Source of the DNA: Chitinophaga sp. SYP-B3965
GTDB lineage: Bacteria; Bacteroidota; Bacteroidia; Chitinophagales; Chitinophagaceae
DNA: 64,000 bases
Direction of reading: 5' to 3'
Assembly: GCF_009647655.1 (NCBI RefSeq)
Contig: NZ_WJFD01000002.1
Span: 786,799-850,798 of the forward strand
In this document: in pieces, positions 42,356-51,203 of the stretch
Layout of the letters: each line of letters begins with the position of its first letter
Position numbering within the stretch: position 1 is the stretch's first letter
The notes under the pieces: model-generated
Seen by the model: only the letters and a program-made list of their open reading frames with translations
Told to the model about the DNA's origin: nothing
Database searches by the model: none
Position numbers and translations under genes: made by a program

Positions 42356-43192
42356 TTATCTAAGTGCTATCGTTGAATCGTTTTTAGTTTTATACCTGAG
42401 ATTGAAATAAAAGCTGCCTTCCAGGTTACTTTCCTTGATAGGCGTTTGTACATTTTGTGTTAGATATTTTGTACGAATTATTACGGAGTCGTAGAATTCT
42501 TCTATGGAGAGATAAGGAACGCGTATATATTCTAGCATAGCAAAGGTGAATGGGCTATGGTTGCCGGTATTTATTGTAGCGTCTTTCGCGGATTTGCCTG
42601 ATGAGGTGGAGAATCCGGTGAAAGATCCTGCAGGAGAATTTACCCTGGTAAATCCTGTATAGATGAACCTATTTGATCCGGGTTCACGGAATTTTTCTCT
42701 GAGTGGCGTTCGGCAAATGTCGAGGAATGAAATGGTAGTTCGGATCTTGGCTGTGGATATTTTTTTGAAGAGTTTTTGTATACAAAACGTTTCTCGGGGC
42801 AGATCTTTATTGGACATAGGTTTTGAATCAACCAATGCTATGTAGTTCTTTGCTTTATACTCCGAACCATGTGCTGCTGCGAAAAATACGAAGGTGGCTT
42901 CCGGACTCATTACCTGTAACACGGAATCTGTAGATTTTTCTACTTGCTTTTTGGTGGGGTCCAATAGCAGTACTGTATTGTATCCTATACTGTGGAAATA
43001 CTCCGCCATAGATCTTGCATCATTAATTGTATTATCCAGGCTTGAATCATATAGGTAATTCGCAACGCCTATTAATACTGCAATATTTTCTACGTTAGGT
43101 TTTTGACGAGCTTTTTTGTTTTGGGCAACAATGTTATTAGCGATTTTCAGTATGATAACGGATAGTATGAAAAAGGTTAGAATAATTTTCAT
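42356..43192 (-). CDS. caspase-family (C14) peptidase, paralogue A
   Basis: A 278-residue caspase-hemoglobinase-fold protein with a hydrophobic N-terminal leader (MKIILTFFILSVIILKIANN, cleavage plausible after IVAQ). The fold starts at NIAVLIGVANYLYDSSLDNT. The dyad is His108 in FFAAAHGSEY and Cys160 in SFLDICRTP. The C-terminal part (SPFTFAMLEYIRVPYLSIEE) is typical of bacterial metacaspase-like proteins. It is the most divergent of the four paralogues in this island. It is followed directly by the deoxyribosyltransferase/TIR-like gene. Confidence 0.88.
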   Translation of the reverse strand: MKIILTFFILSVIILKIANNIVAQNKKARQKPNVENIAVLIGVANYLYDSSLDNTINDARSMAEYFHSIGYNTVLLLDPTKKQVEKSTDSVLQVMSPEATFVFFAAAHGSEYKAKNYIALVDSKPMSNKDLPRETFCIQKLFKKISTAKIRTTISFLDICRTPLREKFREPGSNRFIYTGFTRVNSPAGSFTGFSTSSGKSAKDATINTGNHSPFTFAMLEYIRVPYLSIEEFYDSVIIRTKYLTQNVQTPIKESNLEGSFYFNLRYKTKNDSTIALR

Positions 43193-43770
43193 ATTTAGTT
43201 TATATTTTAATATTATAATTATTGTGAACTTGCGATAGTGGCAGGTTCACGCTTTCTTTAGTTTTTGGCGGTATTAGCTGCATATATTAGTATCGCAACT
43301 AATGCCTTTAATTGGCGGTAGTTCCATTGATCTAGCATGGGCATGTTTATGCCTAGTCTATCAATAAATAGGAAATGGCTTGGAATTGACGAAAGTCTAA
43401 TGTAACGCTATAACATATGAAAATGTTATACACAGGCTTTTCTCTTATATCGACAGGGATATATTAGTTTGTTGTCCGTTTTTTTTAATGGAAGAAAAAA
43501 ATATTCAAGCGATAATCGCTTCTTACTGGTTGGTTTTCTTACATTTTTTATAGTTTATATTAATTATTTTTAATGCATTGATATTCTCTTTCCGTTTTTA
43601 TCAAAAATGGATACTTAGAAATGTTGATATTCCCAGCATCTTTTTTCGGAATCCTAACAATAAGAGTCTTGAAGAATAAAAAGGGGTGAATGGCGTAAAA
43701 TTAATTTTTACACGCTGAAGTGTAACCATTACTGGTAGCGGGTTCTAGAAGCTAAAATAAAATTAAAAAT
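43193..43770. other. 578-base AT-rich gap with inverted repeats
   Basis: No credible gene is present. It contains TATAACAT-ATGAAA-ATGTTATA (43409-43430, 8-bp arms) and the 15-base palindrome AAGCGATAATCGCTT (43507-43521). It separates caspase genes A and B and should contain the promoter of A. No TAnnTTTG box was found on the minus strand. Confidence 0.6.
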
Positions 43771-44604
43771 TTAGCTGGGATTATATACTAATGGAAACTT
43801 AGTTCCGGGTTTGAAAGGACAAATAGGTTGTTGTTGTGATATTTTATTGAAAAAATAGGGGGTGTCTAAATTGGATGTTTTGAAGGGCGCCTGCATATTT
43901 TTTGTATCCAAACGTACCTGTTTATTTACTTTGTTGAATAATTCATCTATTGTTATTTGAGGTTCACCAATATATTTGAGTAATGCACTGGTAAATGCCC
44001 CATTTTTTTCCCCATCGAATGCTTGCTGACCTGGAGAAGCTGCGAATGCTATAAATGTACGGGTGCGCAAATTGACATGAGCCAGGCCTTTTTTCAGTAC
44101 TTTCTCGCTCCGCGGATTATCAGATACTAAATTCCTGCAGGCATCTAACAATATAATAGAGGTACGTACAGACCCTTCTTCACATAACTGAATAATATTA
44201 TTGAGTGCATATGCATCATCAGTTAATTTCCTGGCATTATAAGGGTTGGCTGTTCTTGGGAGTATATAATTTTGTCCATTGTGCTCTACGGCATGGCCAC
44301 TGAAATAGAATAAACAACTGTTGTTACCTTTTATCATTTTTCCAAATGTAGCAGTAGCATTTGCCAACTGTTCCTTATTAGGGTCTAGGAGTTTAATAAC
44401 GTCAAAACCCAGTGTTTTTAAAACGGAGTCGATATCGTTGGCATCTTTTAAGGAATTTTCGAGTGGTGCTATATATTGATAGTTTGCAACACCCACCACT
44501 AAGGCTACTTTTTTTCCGCCTGTGGGTCCAGCTTCCTGATTGTGAACACTCGCACGTCCAGTATGTATAGTTAATAGTATAAAGGCGAGAAGTGTAATTT
44601 TCAT
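43771..44604 (-). CDS. caspase-family (C14) peptidase, paralogue B
   Basis: A 277-residue caspase-fold protein with a signal peptide (MKITLLAFILLTIHTGRAS). The domain begins at KKVALVVGVANYQYIAPLEN. The catalytic dyad is His104 in LFYFSGHAVEHNG and Cys156 in ILLDACRNL, the canonical bacterial motifs. ALLKYIGEPQITIDELFNKV and MQAPFKTSNLDTPYFF follow at the C terminus. It lies about 220 bases downstream of the LRR-Roc-COR gene on the same strand. Predicted to be exported to the periplasm or anchored by its leader. Confidence 0.92.
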   Translation of the reverse strand: MKITLLAFILLTIHTGRASVHNQEAGPTGGKKVALVVGVANYQYIAPLENSLKDANDIDSVLKTLGFDVIKLLDPNKEQLANATATFGKMIKGNNSCLFYFSGHAVEHNGQNYILPRTANPYNARKLTDDAYALNNIIQLCEEGSVRTSIILLDACRNLVSDNPRSEKVLKKGLAHVNLRTRTFIAFAASPGQQAFDGEKNGAFTSALLKYIGEPQITIDELFNKVNKQVRLDTKNMQAPFKTSNLDTPYFFNKISQQQPICPFKPGTKFPLVYNPS

Positions 44605-44824
44605 GTATGTAAAATATTTTCCATTTTGGGATAAGACGACGAATTTTGATGGTGTTTCATAAAATAAGAGGTTAAATGAGTATCTAAGGGGGAAGAGGGG
44701 ACAAAATTTTGACTAATAATTTCAGCTTAATAGCTAGTGATTAACATTTATGAATGTAGCGCAATCATAATTTATTTATTTTATCACTGGATATTTTAAT
44801 GATCCGTAAATTACTACTATTGTT

Positions 44825-47800
44825 TTATGATAGCCCCTTCGGTATTTTCAGCATTTCCAGAAAAGCTTTTATTTTGGACCTGTCAAAGATCCGCTCATAC
44901 CATAGTTTGGCAATGAAAAGGTTCCAGATGACTCCCACTATATACAGAGAAAGTTTGAGTACATTACTTTTTCGGAAGTTATCCCAGGCTTCTTTTTTCA
45001 GCCAGGGAACGTATTCTTGTTGTAACATGATGAATCCTGCAATGGTGAGGGCTAAGCTTAGTATAAAAAGTATCCAGGCATTCCTTTGCCATTTTCTTAA
45101 CATCTTCCTTTTATATGCTTCAACTGCAGGGTTGGTTTTTTGAGCTTGGCTGTTTAGCCGTATTTTCTGACGATTTATTCTTCCCTGTAGTAGCCCATTA
45201 ACATAGAAATCTCCTCCCTCTGTATTTATAGTAAGGGTTTGTTCCTGCTCTTTAATTACTTCAAACCGGCCGAGCACTTCATTGATATTATACACTCTCA
45301 GTTTCCCCGTGAATGGGTCTATTTCCGGTGTTTTTATTTCTGTTTCGCCGCCATAGCGATAGGTGAGTACATCATTATAATCTACCTGGTAATCGCCCAG
45401 GTCAATCATTTCTGTCCAGGCCTTAAATCTTTCTTCATGGGCGTTGCGTAATGCATCACGGATCAGGAAGAAAAACCCTTGTATATCTTTTCCCCTTATC
45501 CATATGTCTATTGTGCGGTCGTTTTCTTCAATCAGTGCATCACAGTAGTTGGATCGATGCTCTTTATACTCCAGTACAATTCCTCTGTTCCAGTATTGGC
45601 TACCCTTCACGTATTTGAACATTTTTACAATGAACCTGATTATAATATAAGAAGGTATCTCCGTTTCATAACTAAAGTAATAATGCTTTGCATCGCTAAT
45701 AAAGTTGGTTTTTTTTAACTCACTGGGTAGATCATCAGGGAATGCATCTGGCAGATAGATATTTCTGTCCCGTTCATCAAAATAGGCTACCCTGAAATGG
45801 CTCATTAGGGTGATGAGGTAATCGATTTCGTGAGCGTGATAGGTATAGTCTGTTGAACAGGATGGTTGAAGGATATGTACAATGTCTTTCTTTTTTACTT
45901 TTCCTCTCATCTTTGATTTTATCCATCCATTTGTAATGATCTTATACATCCCATCAGAAAGCCATTCCGGATTAAGGATATGTATGCCTCTTAAGTTATT
46001 CTCATCTAAATAACGTACTGTACCAATAAAATTTAGTTGGCTTAATAACCCTTTCTCTGTTCCGTTGGCAATGCCGTGCTCTTTGCAGCAGTCTATAAAC
46101 TCCTGCATCGTTATATATGGTTTCTTTTTCTTTTCGTACATCTCTTCCACTACATGTTTTACATTTTTGTAGTTGGAGAGAAAACCTTGTTCAATATGTG
46201 GTAGTTGAAGGAATGTTTTCCTGACTGCAGTGAAAAGCTTCTGTAATTCTATATTCCTCTCTTCAAACAATACTTTGTTATCATTGCAATTTTGGAGTGA
46301 ATCGGCCTGTTTGAGCGAAATGCGGTATTCCGATTGCTGCCACCTGGTTTCGTATTTTGTGGAGATCAGGTTGGCCTTGAGATTAGAGCGTGCGTTGAGA
46401 TCGTCTTTATTCGTTATAATGAAAAATGGTGAGTTGGGGGCGTGATTATCGAGGAATTTCAGGTATTTATCCGGTTGTTCGTCCGTGACAGCGTTTAGTA
46501 TAATTAAATACAGTGTATTATCTGTTAGAAAATACTGGTGCAAAGACTGCTGCACTTCCTGCCCTCCAAAATCCCAGAAATTGATCCTATATTCATCAGT
46601 TCCATCCCAGAAATTATACCTTGAGATACGAACGCCCTGGGTAACCGATTTTTCCTCAGAAAAGGGTATGCCCAGAAAGTAATTGAGGAGGTTGGATTTA
46701 CCTGCATCCGGTTCTCCCAGTAGGATCACTTTTGCCTCGCGGAAAGGTATCAGCTCACTCACCTTTAGATTTGTGTAGAAGGCTTGTATTGCTTCATTAC
46801 CCTGGGCTATTACATCTACTCCTGGTGACACCAATGGATTAGGTAGGATAAGCATTTCGCCTATCAGGGAACTGATCTCTTTCTGTTCTGCCTCTTGAAT
46901 TGGTCCTCCAAACAACATCTTCCTTTCGATGTCCTGTAGCATGGATGCTTTCTCATGATGTTTGCTTTGCAGCACGGCATTTTTTAGGAAAAGGATCGTG
47001 TCAAAGGACAGTTTGTAGTGATGTGAAAAGAGATTTTCAAAGATAACTTCGGACATCATTTTAATAGCGTTACCTTGCATGTTTAATTTTCTCAGCTTAG
47101 GAAGCTTCTGAAGGCGATTGATATCTATAATATTATTATTGTTGATATGCAACGTTTCCAGGTTAAGGAGGTTGGTAAGGCCATTTATAGACGTTAGATC
47201 GTTATGTCCCAAGTCGAGGTAACGCAGGTGCACTAGTTTTCCAAATTCTTCTTCGTTCTTCAGGCGACATGAACTAAGCAAGAGGGTTTCTAGTTTGTTT
47301 TGGTTGTCGGCATTTTTTATCTCAGTGATCCAATTTCCAGATGCTGATAAAACTTTAAGACCAGATGCTGGGAATATCAATACTTCAATCCCGTTGTATG
47401 CTATAGATAGTTCTTCTATTAAGGGAAGCGTTGCTATTTCATCCATTGAGGAAATGCGTGTATTATTAAGCAATAGCCGCTTTATATTTTTTAAATTTTC
47501 TATTAGTTTTATATCCAGTAACTCATTGAAACTAAGGTTTAGAATTTCCAGATCCGGAAGATCGGTCAATGGCGAAATGGAAGTGATCTTATTGTTTGCG
47601 GCATTTAGTTCTTTTAGTTTTGGATGATTGATCATTTGCGAGAGATTTGTTATCCCACAGTAGCTAATATCTAATTCCTCCAGGTTAGATAGCGCAGAAA
47701 TGAAGTGCAATTGTAGTTTTGAAGTAAACGATATATCCAGTTTTTTTAGTTTTGGTAATTGTATTAAGAAGGTGAGGTCATTAAAGAAGCAGTTTGGGAG

Positions 47801-48136
47801 TTCCAGCTCTTCTAACTTGATAAATGAATTGAGTATAGTTATGTCTTCATGATTTAAGAAAGTGCAGCTTTCCAAACATAATGTCTTTAAATTTTTCAAT
47901 GCAGGTTGTGATAGGAATGTAGGCAGTTTTATGTAACCATTACCATGTTGTCTACTTGATTTGTCAGCAGGGAAATATATCCTCAGCACTTCCAGGTGAG
48001 AACATTCCCCTATTAATTGATTTATTTTTTCTTCTTTCTCCCGGTCATAGTTAAGAAAAAGATCTGAATTTAAGAGTTTAAGTACAGGGTTACGATTAGC
48101 GATATTTTCTTTTATCAGGTCTATAGCTGATTCCAT
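44825..48136 (-). CDS. membrane-anchored LRR-Roc-COR (ROCO) GTPase
   Basis: A 1103-residue protein. Residues about 80-370 are leucine-rich repeats of the SDS22-like type (for example LKELNAANNKITSISPLTDL). The Roc GTPase domain has the P-loop GEPDAGKS (474-481), G3 DFGGQE (522-527) and G4 TNKDD (575-579). A COR domain follows (about 640-920), recognised by GTVRYLDENNLRGIHILNPE and the downstream strands. Two transmembrane helices end it (1020-1039 and 1060-1078). ATG at 48136 is preferred over a TTG three codons upstream. ROCO proteins are GTP-switched dimers; this one is flanked by four caspase genes. Bacterial ROCO proteins with C-terminal membrane helices are uncommon. Confidence 0.92.
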   Translation of the reverse strand: MESAIDLIKENIANRNPVLKLLNSDLFLNYDREKEEKINQLIGECSHLEVLRIYFPADKSSRQHGNGYIKLPTFLSQPALKNLKTLCLESCTFLNHEDITILNSFIKLEELELPNCFFNDLTFLIQLPKLKKLDISFTSKLQLHFISALSNLEELDISYCGITNLSQMINHPKLKELNAANNKITSISPLTDLPDLEILNLSFNELLDIKLIENLKNIKRLLLNNTRISSMDEIATLPLIEELSIAYNGIEVLIFPASGLKVLSASGNWITEIKNADNQNKLETLLLSSCRLKNEEEFGKLVHLRYLDLGHNDLTSINGLTNLLNLETLHINNNNIIDINRLQKLPKLRKLNMQGNAIKMMSEVIFENLFSHHYKLSFDTILFLKNAVLQSKHHEKASMLQDIERKMLFGGPIQEAEQKEISSLIGEMLILPNPLVSPGVDVIAQGNEAIQAFYTNLKVSELIPFREAKVILLGEPDAGKSNLLNYFLGIPFSEEKSVTQGVRISRYNFWDGTDEYRINFWDFGGQEVQQSLHQYFLTDNTLYLIILNAVTDEQPDKYLKFLDNHAPNSPFFIITNKDDLNARSNLKANLISTKYETRWQQSEYRISLKQADSLQNCNDNKVLFEERNIELQKLFTAVRKTFLQLPHIEQGFLSNYKNVKHVVEEMYEKKKKPYITMQEFIDCCKEHGIANGTEKGLLSQLNFIGTVRYLDENNLRGIHILNPEWLSDGMYKIITNGWIKSKMRGKVKKKDIVHILQPSCSTDYTYHAHEIDYLITLMSHFRVAYFDERDRNIYLPDAFPDDLPSELKKTNFISDAKHYYFSYETEIPSYIIIRFIVKMFKYVKGSQYWNRGIVLEYKEHRSNYCDALIEENDRTIDIWIRGKDIQGFFFLIRDALRNAHEERFKAWTEMIDLGDYQVDYNDVLTYRYGGETEIKTPEIDPFTGKLRVYNINEVLGRFEVIKEQEQTLTINTEGGDFYVNGLLQGRINRQKIRLNSQAQKTNPAVEAYKRKMLRKWQRNAWILFILSLALTIAGFIMLQQEYVPWLKKEAWDNFRKSNVLKLSLYIVGVIWNLFIAKLWYERIFDRSKIKAFLEMLKIPKGLS

Positions 48137-48158
48137 AAGTGGCAATTTTTATAACTTT

Positions 48159-49037
48159 TTACATTCCTTTCAAGGTAGAGGAGGTTTCATCGCTGCTGCC
48201 ACCTGTATCATACAACCTAAACTCTTCATCCAATGTAGTGATCCTAAAGGGGGCCTGCTTATTTTTGCTTTTCTCTTTTACAAACTTAGTGGCCTTCGTG
48301 ATCACTTGATCAAACGTGTCATTCTTATTAGATATGAATTTGAGTATGCCTTCTGTGAAGTATCCATTTCTGCCTGTACTTTCAAGGGTACTAGAACCTG
48401 GCGTTGTGCCATATGCGATATAATAGGAAGCATTCAGCGCCGCTTTGATCTTTGCGAGCCCATTACTAAAGATCATTACCTGATCTCCTTTGTTGGGATT
48501 GCGCCGGCAGCAGTCTAGGATGATAATACGGGTTTTTACCTTTTTGCTATCCATGGTATTTAATAGGGTTGCAAAATCGAAGGTTTGTGCCTGCATATCT
48601 TCCAGGGACTGCGGATTTGAATTTTCAAAATAGAGGTAGTTGTTATCCAGGTACTCTGCGGCATGACCTGCATAATAAAAGATGCAGATACTTTCTTTTG
48701 TCATTCTTTTCCTAAACTCATTTAAGGAGTCCTGGAATATTTTCAGGCTTTTGTCTAATACGATGATTGTCTGATAGCCGGCAGTTTTTAATACGGAGTC
48801 CATGTCTCTTGCATCATTTAGGGCACAGGGTAAGGAATCAAGGTATTTATATTTTGAATTGCCTACTACCAGCGCTATTTTCTTTTGATCCGCATGTTGG
48901 AGATGTGCGGATTGTGCGATGAACTTAATAATATTAGCTCTTCTTGTATTAGTGTCACTGATATTTATTGCTGCTGCTTCATTCACACTTACTACCATCA
49001 CCATGAAAGCAATCAATATGATAAAAAAACGCTTCAT
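48159..49037 (-). CDS. caspase-family (C14) peptidase, paralogue C
   Basis: A 292-residue caspase-fold protein with a signal peptide (MKRFFIILIAFMVMVVSVNE, AAA) and an extra segment of about 25 residues before the catalytic domain. The fold starts at KKIALVVGNSKYKYLDSLPC. The dyad is His125 in FYYAGHAAEYLD and Cys177 in IILDCCRRN. It ends with a low-complexity acidic and Ser-rich tail. Only 22 bases separate it from the LRR-Roc-COR gene downstream, so the two are probably one transcript and the most likely functional partners. Confidence 0.92.
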   Translation of the reverse strand: MKRFFIILIAFMVMVVSVNEAAAINISDTNTRRANIIKFIAQSAHLQHADQKKIALVVGNSKYKYLDSLPCALNDARDMDSVLKTAGYQTIIVLDKSLKIFQDSLNEFRKRMTKESICIFYYAGHAAEYLDNNYLYFENSNPQSLEDMQAQTFDFATLLNTMDSKKVKTRIIILDCCRRNPNKGDQVMIFSNGLAKIKAALNASYYIAYGTTPGSSTLESTGRNGYFTEGILKFISNKNDTFDQVITKATKFVKEKSKNKQAPFRITTLDEEFRLYDTGGSSDETSSTLKGM

Positions 49038-49237
49038 ATACAGGATTAGTTTTGGTATTGTATAAATAGATTAACTATTCTTTTCCCTTAGGAAGTAGAA
49101 CGAGGATCTTGCGGAATATTAGGAGAGGAATAAATTAGTAATGGTTACTGTGCTGACTCTCGTGTAATAAACTCTGCATTTTTGTAGTGTTAAATTTTTG
49201 TCTTTGCTATCATTGTTACTTCTTTTTTAGATTTGGA

Positions 49238-50128
49238 TTAAATTCTTTTGTGAGGGTTGTGTAGGAAAGTGAAGGTGTTCTTACGCTGCTGCATAGGGAG
49301 ATCCTGGTGTAATGTTAACGAACGGCGTAATATTGGTGATGATACTTCTACGGTGTCACTGTTCACCGTGCCTATATTATTCTTTAAGAAAAAATACTCG
49401 TTATCTAAATTACTAGTACGATAAGGTATTTGTTTGTCTCCTGTCTGATTTCTTACTTCTTTTGAAACTTTATTAAATAATTGGTCGATTGATACATCTG
49501 GCTGGTTGATGTTATTAAGTAAAGCATTGGTTAACAAACCATTCCTTCCATTTTCGCAGCCGGAGGTACCCGGTGCGGTGGCATACACAAGAAATGTGCT
49601 ATTGGGTATGGTAACGCCGGTTAGGCCTTTATTATAATTTTTGTTGTTGGACCTACAGCCTGCGGCATCTAATATAATAATACTTGTTTTGATCCGGGCT
49701 GTATTGCATTTGGCAAACAGTTTTTGTAAAGGATAGGCGTCTACCAGTGGATTAGACGGTTTGTTTGGGTTGAAGGACCTGGTAAACAGAAAATTCTCTC
49801 CTTTTATTTCGGCTGCATGGCCAGCGAAGTAAAACAGGCAGGTGCTGGCATTCCGCATGTTTTCTCCAAACGCTTCTATTTTCCTGGAAAACTCTTTGGC
49901 AGAGGGATCCAGTAGCCTTACCACTTCAAATCCCAAAGCGGTAAGAACGGAATCCATGTTCTTCGCATCATGTAGCGAATTCCCCAATGGATCTATAAAT
50001 TGATAGTTTCCTACCCCTATTACGAGTGCGATCTTTTTACCTTTCTCTTCTCCGAAGTCCTTTTTGCCGGCTATTCCATTTACTATCGTGAGTATAACTG
50101 TAATAAAAGCAAGCAATGAAAACTTCAT
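49238..50128 (-). CDS. caspase-family (C14) peptidase, paralogue D, shifted cysteine
   Basis: A 296-residue caspase-fold protein with a signal peptide (MKFSLLAFITVILTIVNGIA). KKIALVIGVGNYQFIDPLGN starts the domain; His104 lies in LFYFAGHAAEIKG. The cysteine loop reads IIILDAAGCRSN: two residues (AG) are inserted between the conserved Asp-Ala and Cys, so the cysteine is residue 158 and not 156 as in paralogue B. The catalytic geometry may be altered. It has an additional basic C-terminal tail of about 50 residues. It is the first gene of the island on this strand, 200 bases upstream of paralogue C. Confidence 0.88.
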   Translation of the reverse strand: MKFSLLAFITVILTIVNGIAGKKDFGEEKGKKIALVIGVGNYQFIDPLGNSLHDAKNMDSVLTALGFEVVRLLDPSAKEFSRKIEAFGENMRNASTCLFYFAGHAAEIKGENFLFTRSFNPNKPSNPLVDAYPLQKLFAKCNTARIKTSIIILDAAGCRSNNKNYNKGLTGVTIPNSTFLVYATAPGTSGCENGRNGLLTNALLNNINQPDVSIDQLFNKVSKEVRNQTGDKQIPYRTSNLDNEYFFLKNNIGTVNSDTVEVSSPILRRSLTLHQDLPMQQRKNTFTFLHNPHKRI

Positions 50129-50400
50129 GATTCCATTTTAAATGAATAAATGAGGTTGATCAAAAGCTATGACCTCTATTTAAAAGAGGGACATGGGTAC
50201 TAAAAAGGGGGAATGGCCAGCAATCTTTTGACATTACTCAGACAAAGTGTTGTATTCTTTTAACGGAGTACGATCATGTTTAATGATTTTTAATCAATCA
50301 ATTATGTATTAATGATGCTGATACAAATTGTTTATCCATTAACTAATTTTTGTAAAGAAAAATTGACAAAACTTTGCAAATAAACGGGAGCTCGGAATTT

Positions 50401-50431
50401 TTTGTTGAATATTCATTTTTTCCTACATTCG
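50401..50431 (+). promoter_or_regulatory. promoter of Crp-like gene 1
   Basis: TTTG (50401-50404), 19-base spacer, TACATTCG (50424-50431). The same TTTG-N19-TAnATTCG layout is found before the paralogue at 58068. Confidence 0.6.
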
Positions 50432-50444
50432 CAACTTCTAGTTT

Positions 50445-50462
50445 GAACCCCTAAGCCCCAAG
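50445..50462 (+). promoter_or_regulatory. leader motif GAACCCCTAAGCCCCAAG shared by Crp-like genes
   Basis: Found in the 5' leader of Crp-like gene 1. A near-identical copy is at 58022-58041 (GAACCACTAAGCCCCAATAG) before another paralogue, and a looser copy at 51135-51154 (GTAACCCTACGCTCCAAGTT) before the third. All lie 30-70 bases before the start codon. Confidence 0.55.
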
Positions 50463-50494
50463 TTCTTTTTTTTAAATCAACCAAAACATATCGA

Positions 50495-51103
50495 ATGAAA
50501 AACTTTGACCCAGAAGAGGCCTATCCTCTATTATTTGAAAATTTCCGAAGGATCTTTCCCATACCCCTTGTTCTTGTCCGGGACTTTACGCAGCGATCTG
50601 TCATGATTGAATTCAAAAAGAGTGACATGATCACTGATGGTGTTCAGTTATCGGAGTATAGCTATTTCATCATTCGCGGATTGATCATGTGTTATACGCC
50701 GAACGATGGCACTAACGTGGTCAGATGGATAAGAAGTGAAGATGACTATGCCTATAGCATGGACATGTTCAGGATTAAGTTTGGCTACGATCCCAGGCTT
50801 ATTGGTAATATCTTGGTTGCCATGGAGGATACGGTAGTAATCGGGATCAAACATGAAGATATCTTCTGGCTACAGGATAATAGCATAGAAATGGGGATCA
50901 TCGTAAATACGCTTATGACTTTCCATACCGGATTGGACCAGCAAATGCCGAGGATTCATTCACTGGCACCTGTAGAGAGATATAAAGAGATACAGCAGCG
51001 GGTATCTTATGATCTCAGCAGGGTGCCGGATATTTATCTTGCGTCTTTTTTGAATATTACATTGAGGGAATTGAAAGAAGTTCGGGAAAGTATACAACAA
51101 TAA
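50495..51103 (+). CDS. Crp/Fnr-like regulator 1
   Basis: A 202-residue protein with a cyclic-nucleotide-binding-like beta-barrel: FKKSDMITDGVQLSEYSYFI, IRGLIMCYTPNDGTNVVRWI and MEDTVVIGIKHEDIFWLQDN. The C-terminal helices (YDLSRVPDIYLASFLNITLR) form a short winged-helix-like segment (ASFLNITLRELKEVRE). The phosphate-binding cassette residues of true cAMP receptors (RxS after a Gly-Glu) are not evident, so it may bind another ligand or none. It resembles the protein at 58068-58685. Confidence 0.82.
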   Translation: MKNFDPEEAYPLLFENFRRIFPIPLVLVRDFTQRSVMIEFKKSDMITDGVQLSEYSYFIIRGLIMCYTPNDGTNVVRWIRSEDDYAYSMDMFRIKFGYDPRLIGNILVAMEDTVVIGIKHEDIFWLQDNSIEMGIIVNTLMTFHTGLDQQMPRIHSLAPVERYKEIQQRVSYDLSRVPDIYLASFLNITLRELKEVRESIQQ

Positions 51104-51203
51104 TTCAAGACCCTACTTTTAGCACTATTTTATCGTAACCCTACGCTCCAAGTTAACGCCCGGTATATTCTTATTTTAATCTTAAAACCAAATATTATCT
51201 ACC

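Larger units (their letters stand above)
50129..50494. other. divergent intergenic region between caspase D and a Crp-like gene
   Basis: A 366-base AT-rich stretch. The right part holds a good promoter (50401-50431) and a leader motif for the Crp-like gene. The left part, upstream of caspase D, shows no recognised promoter box. Confidence 0.6.
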
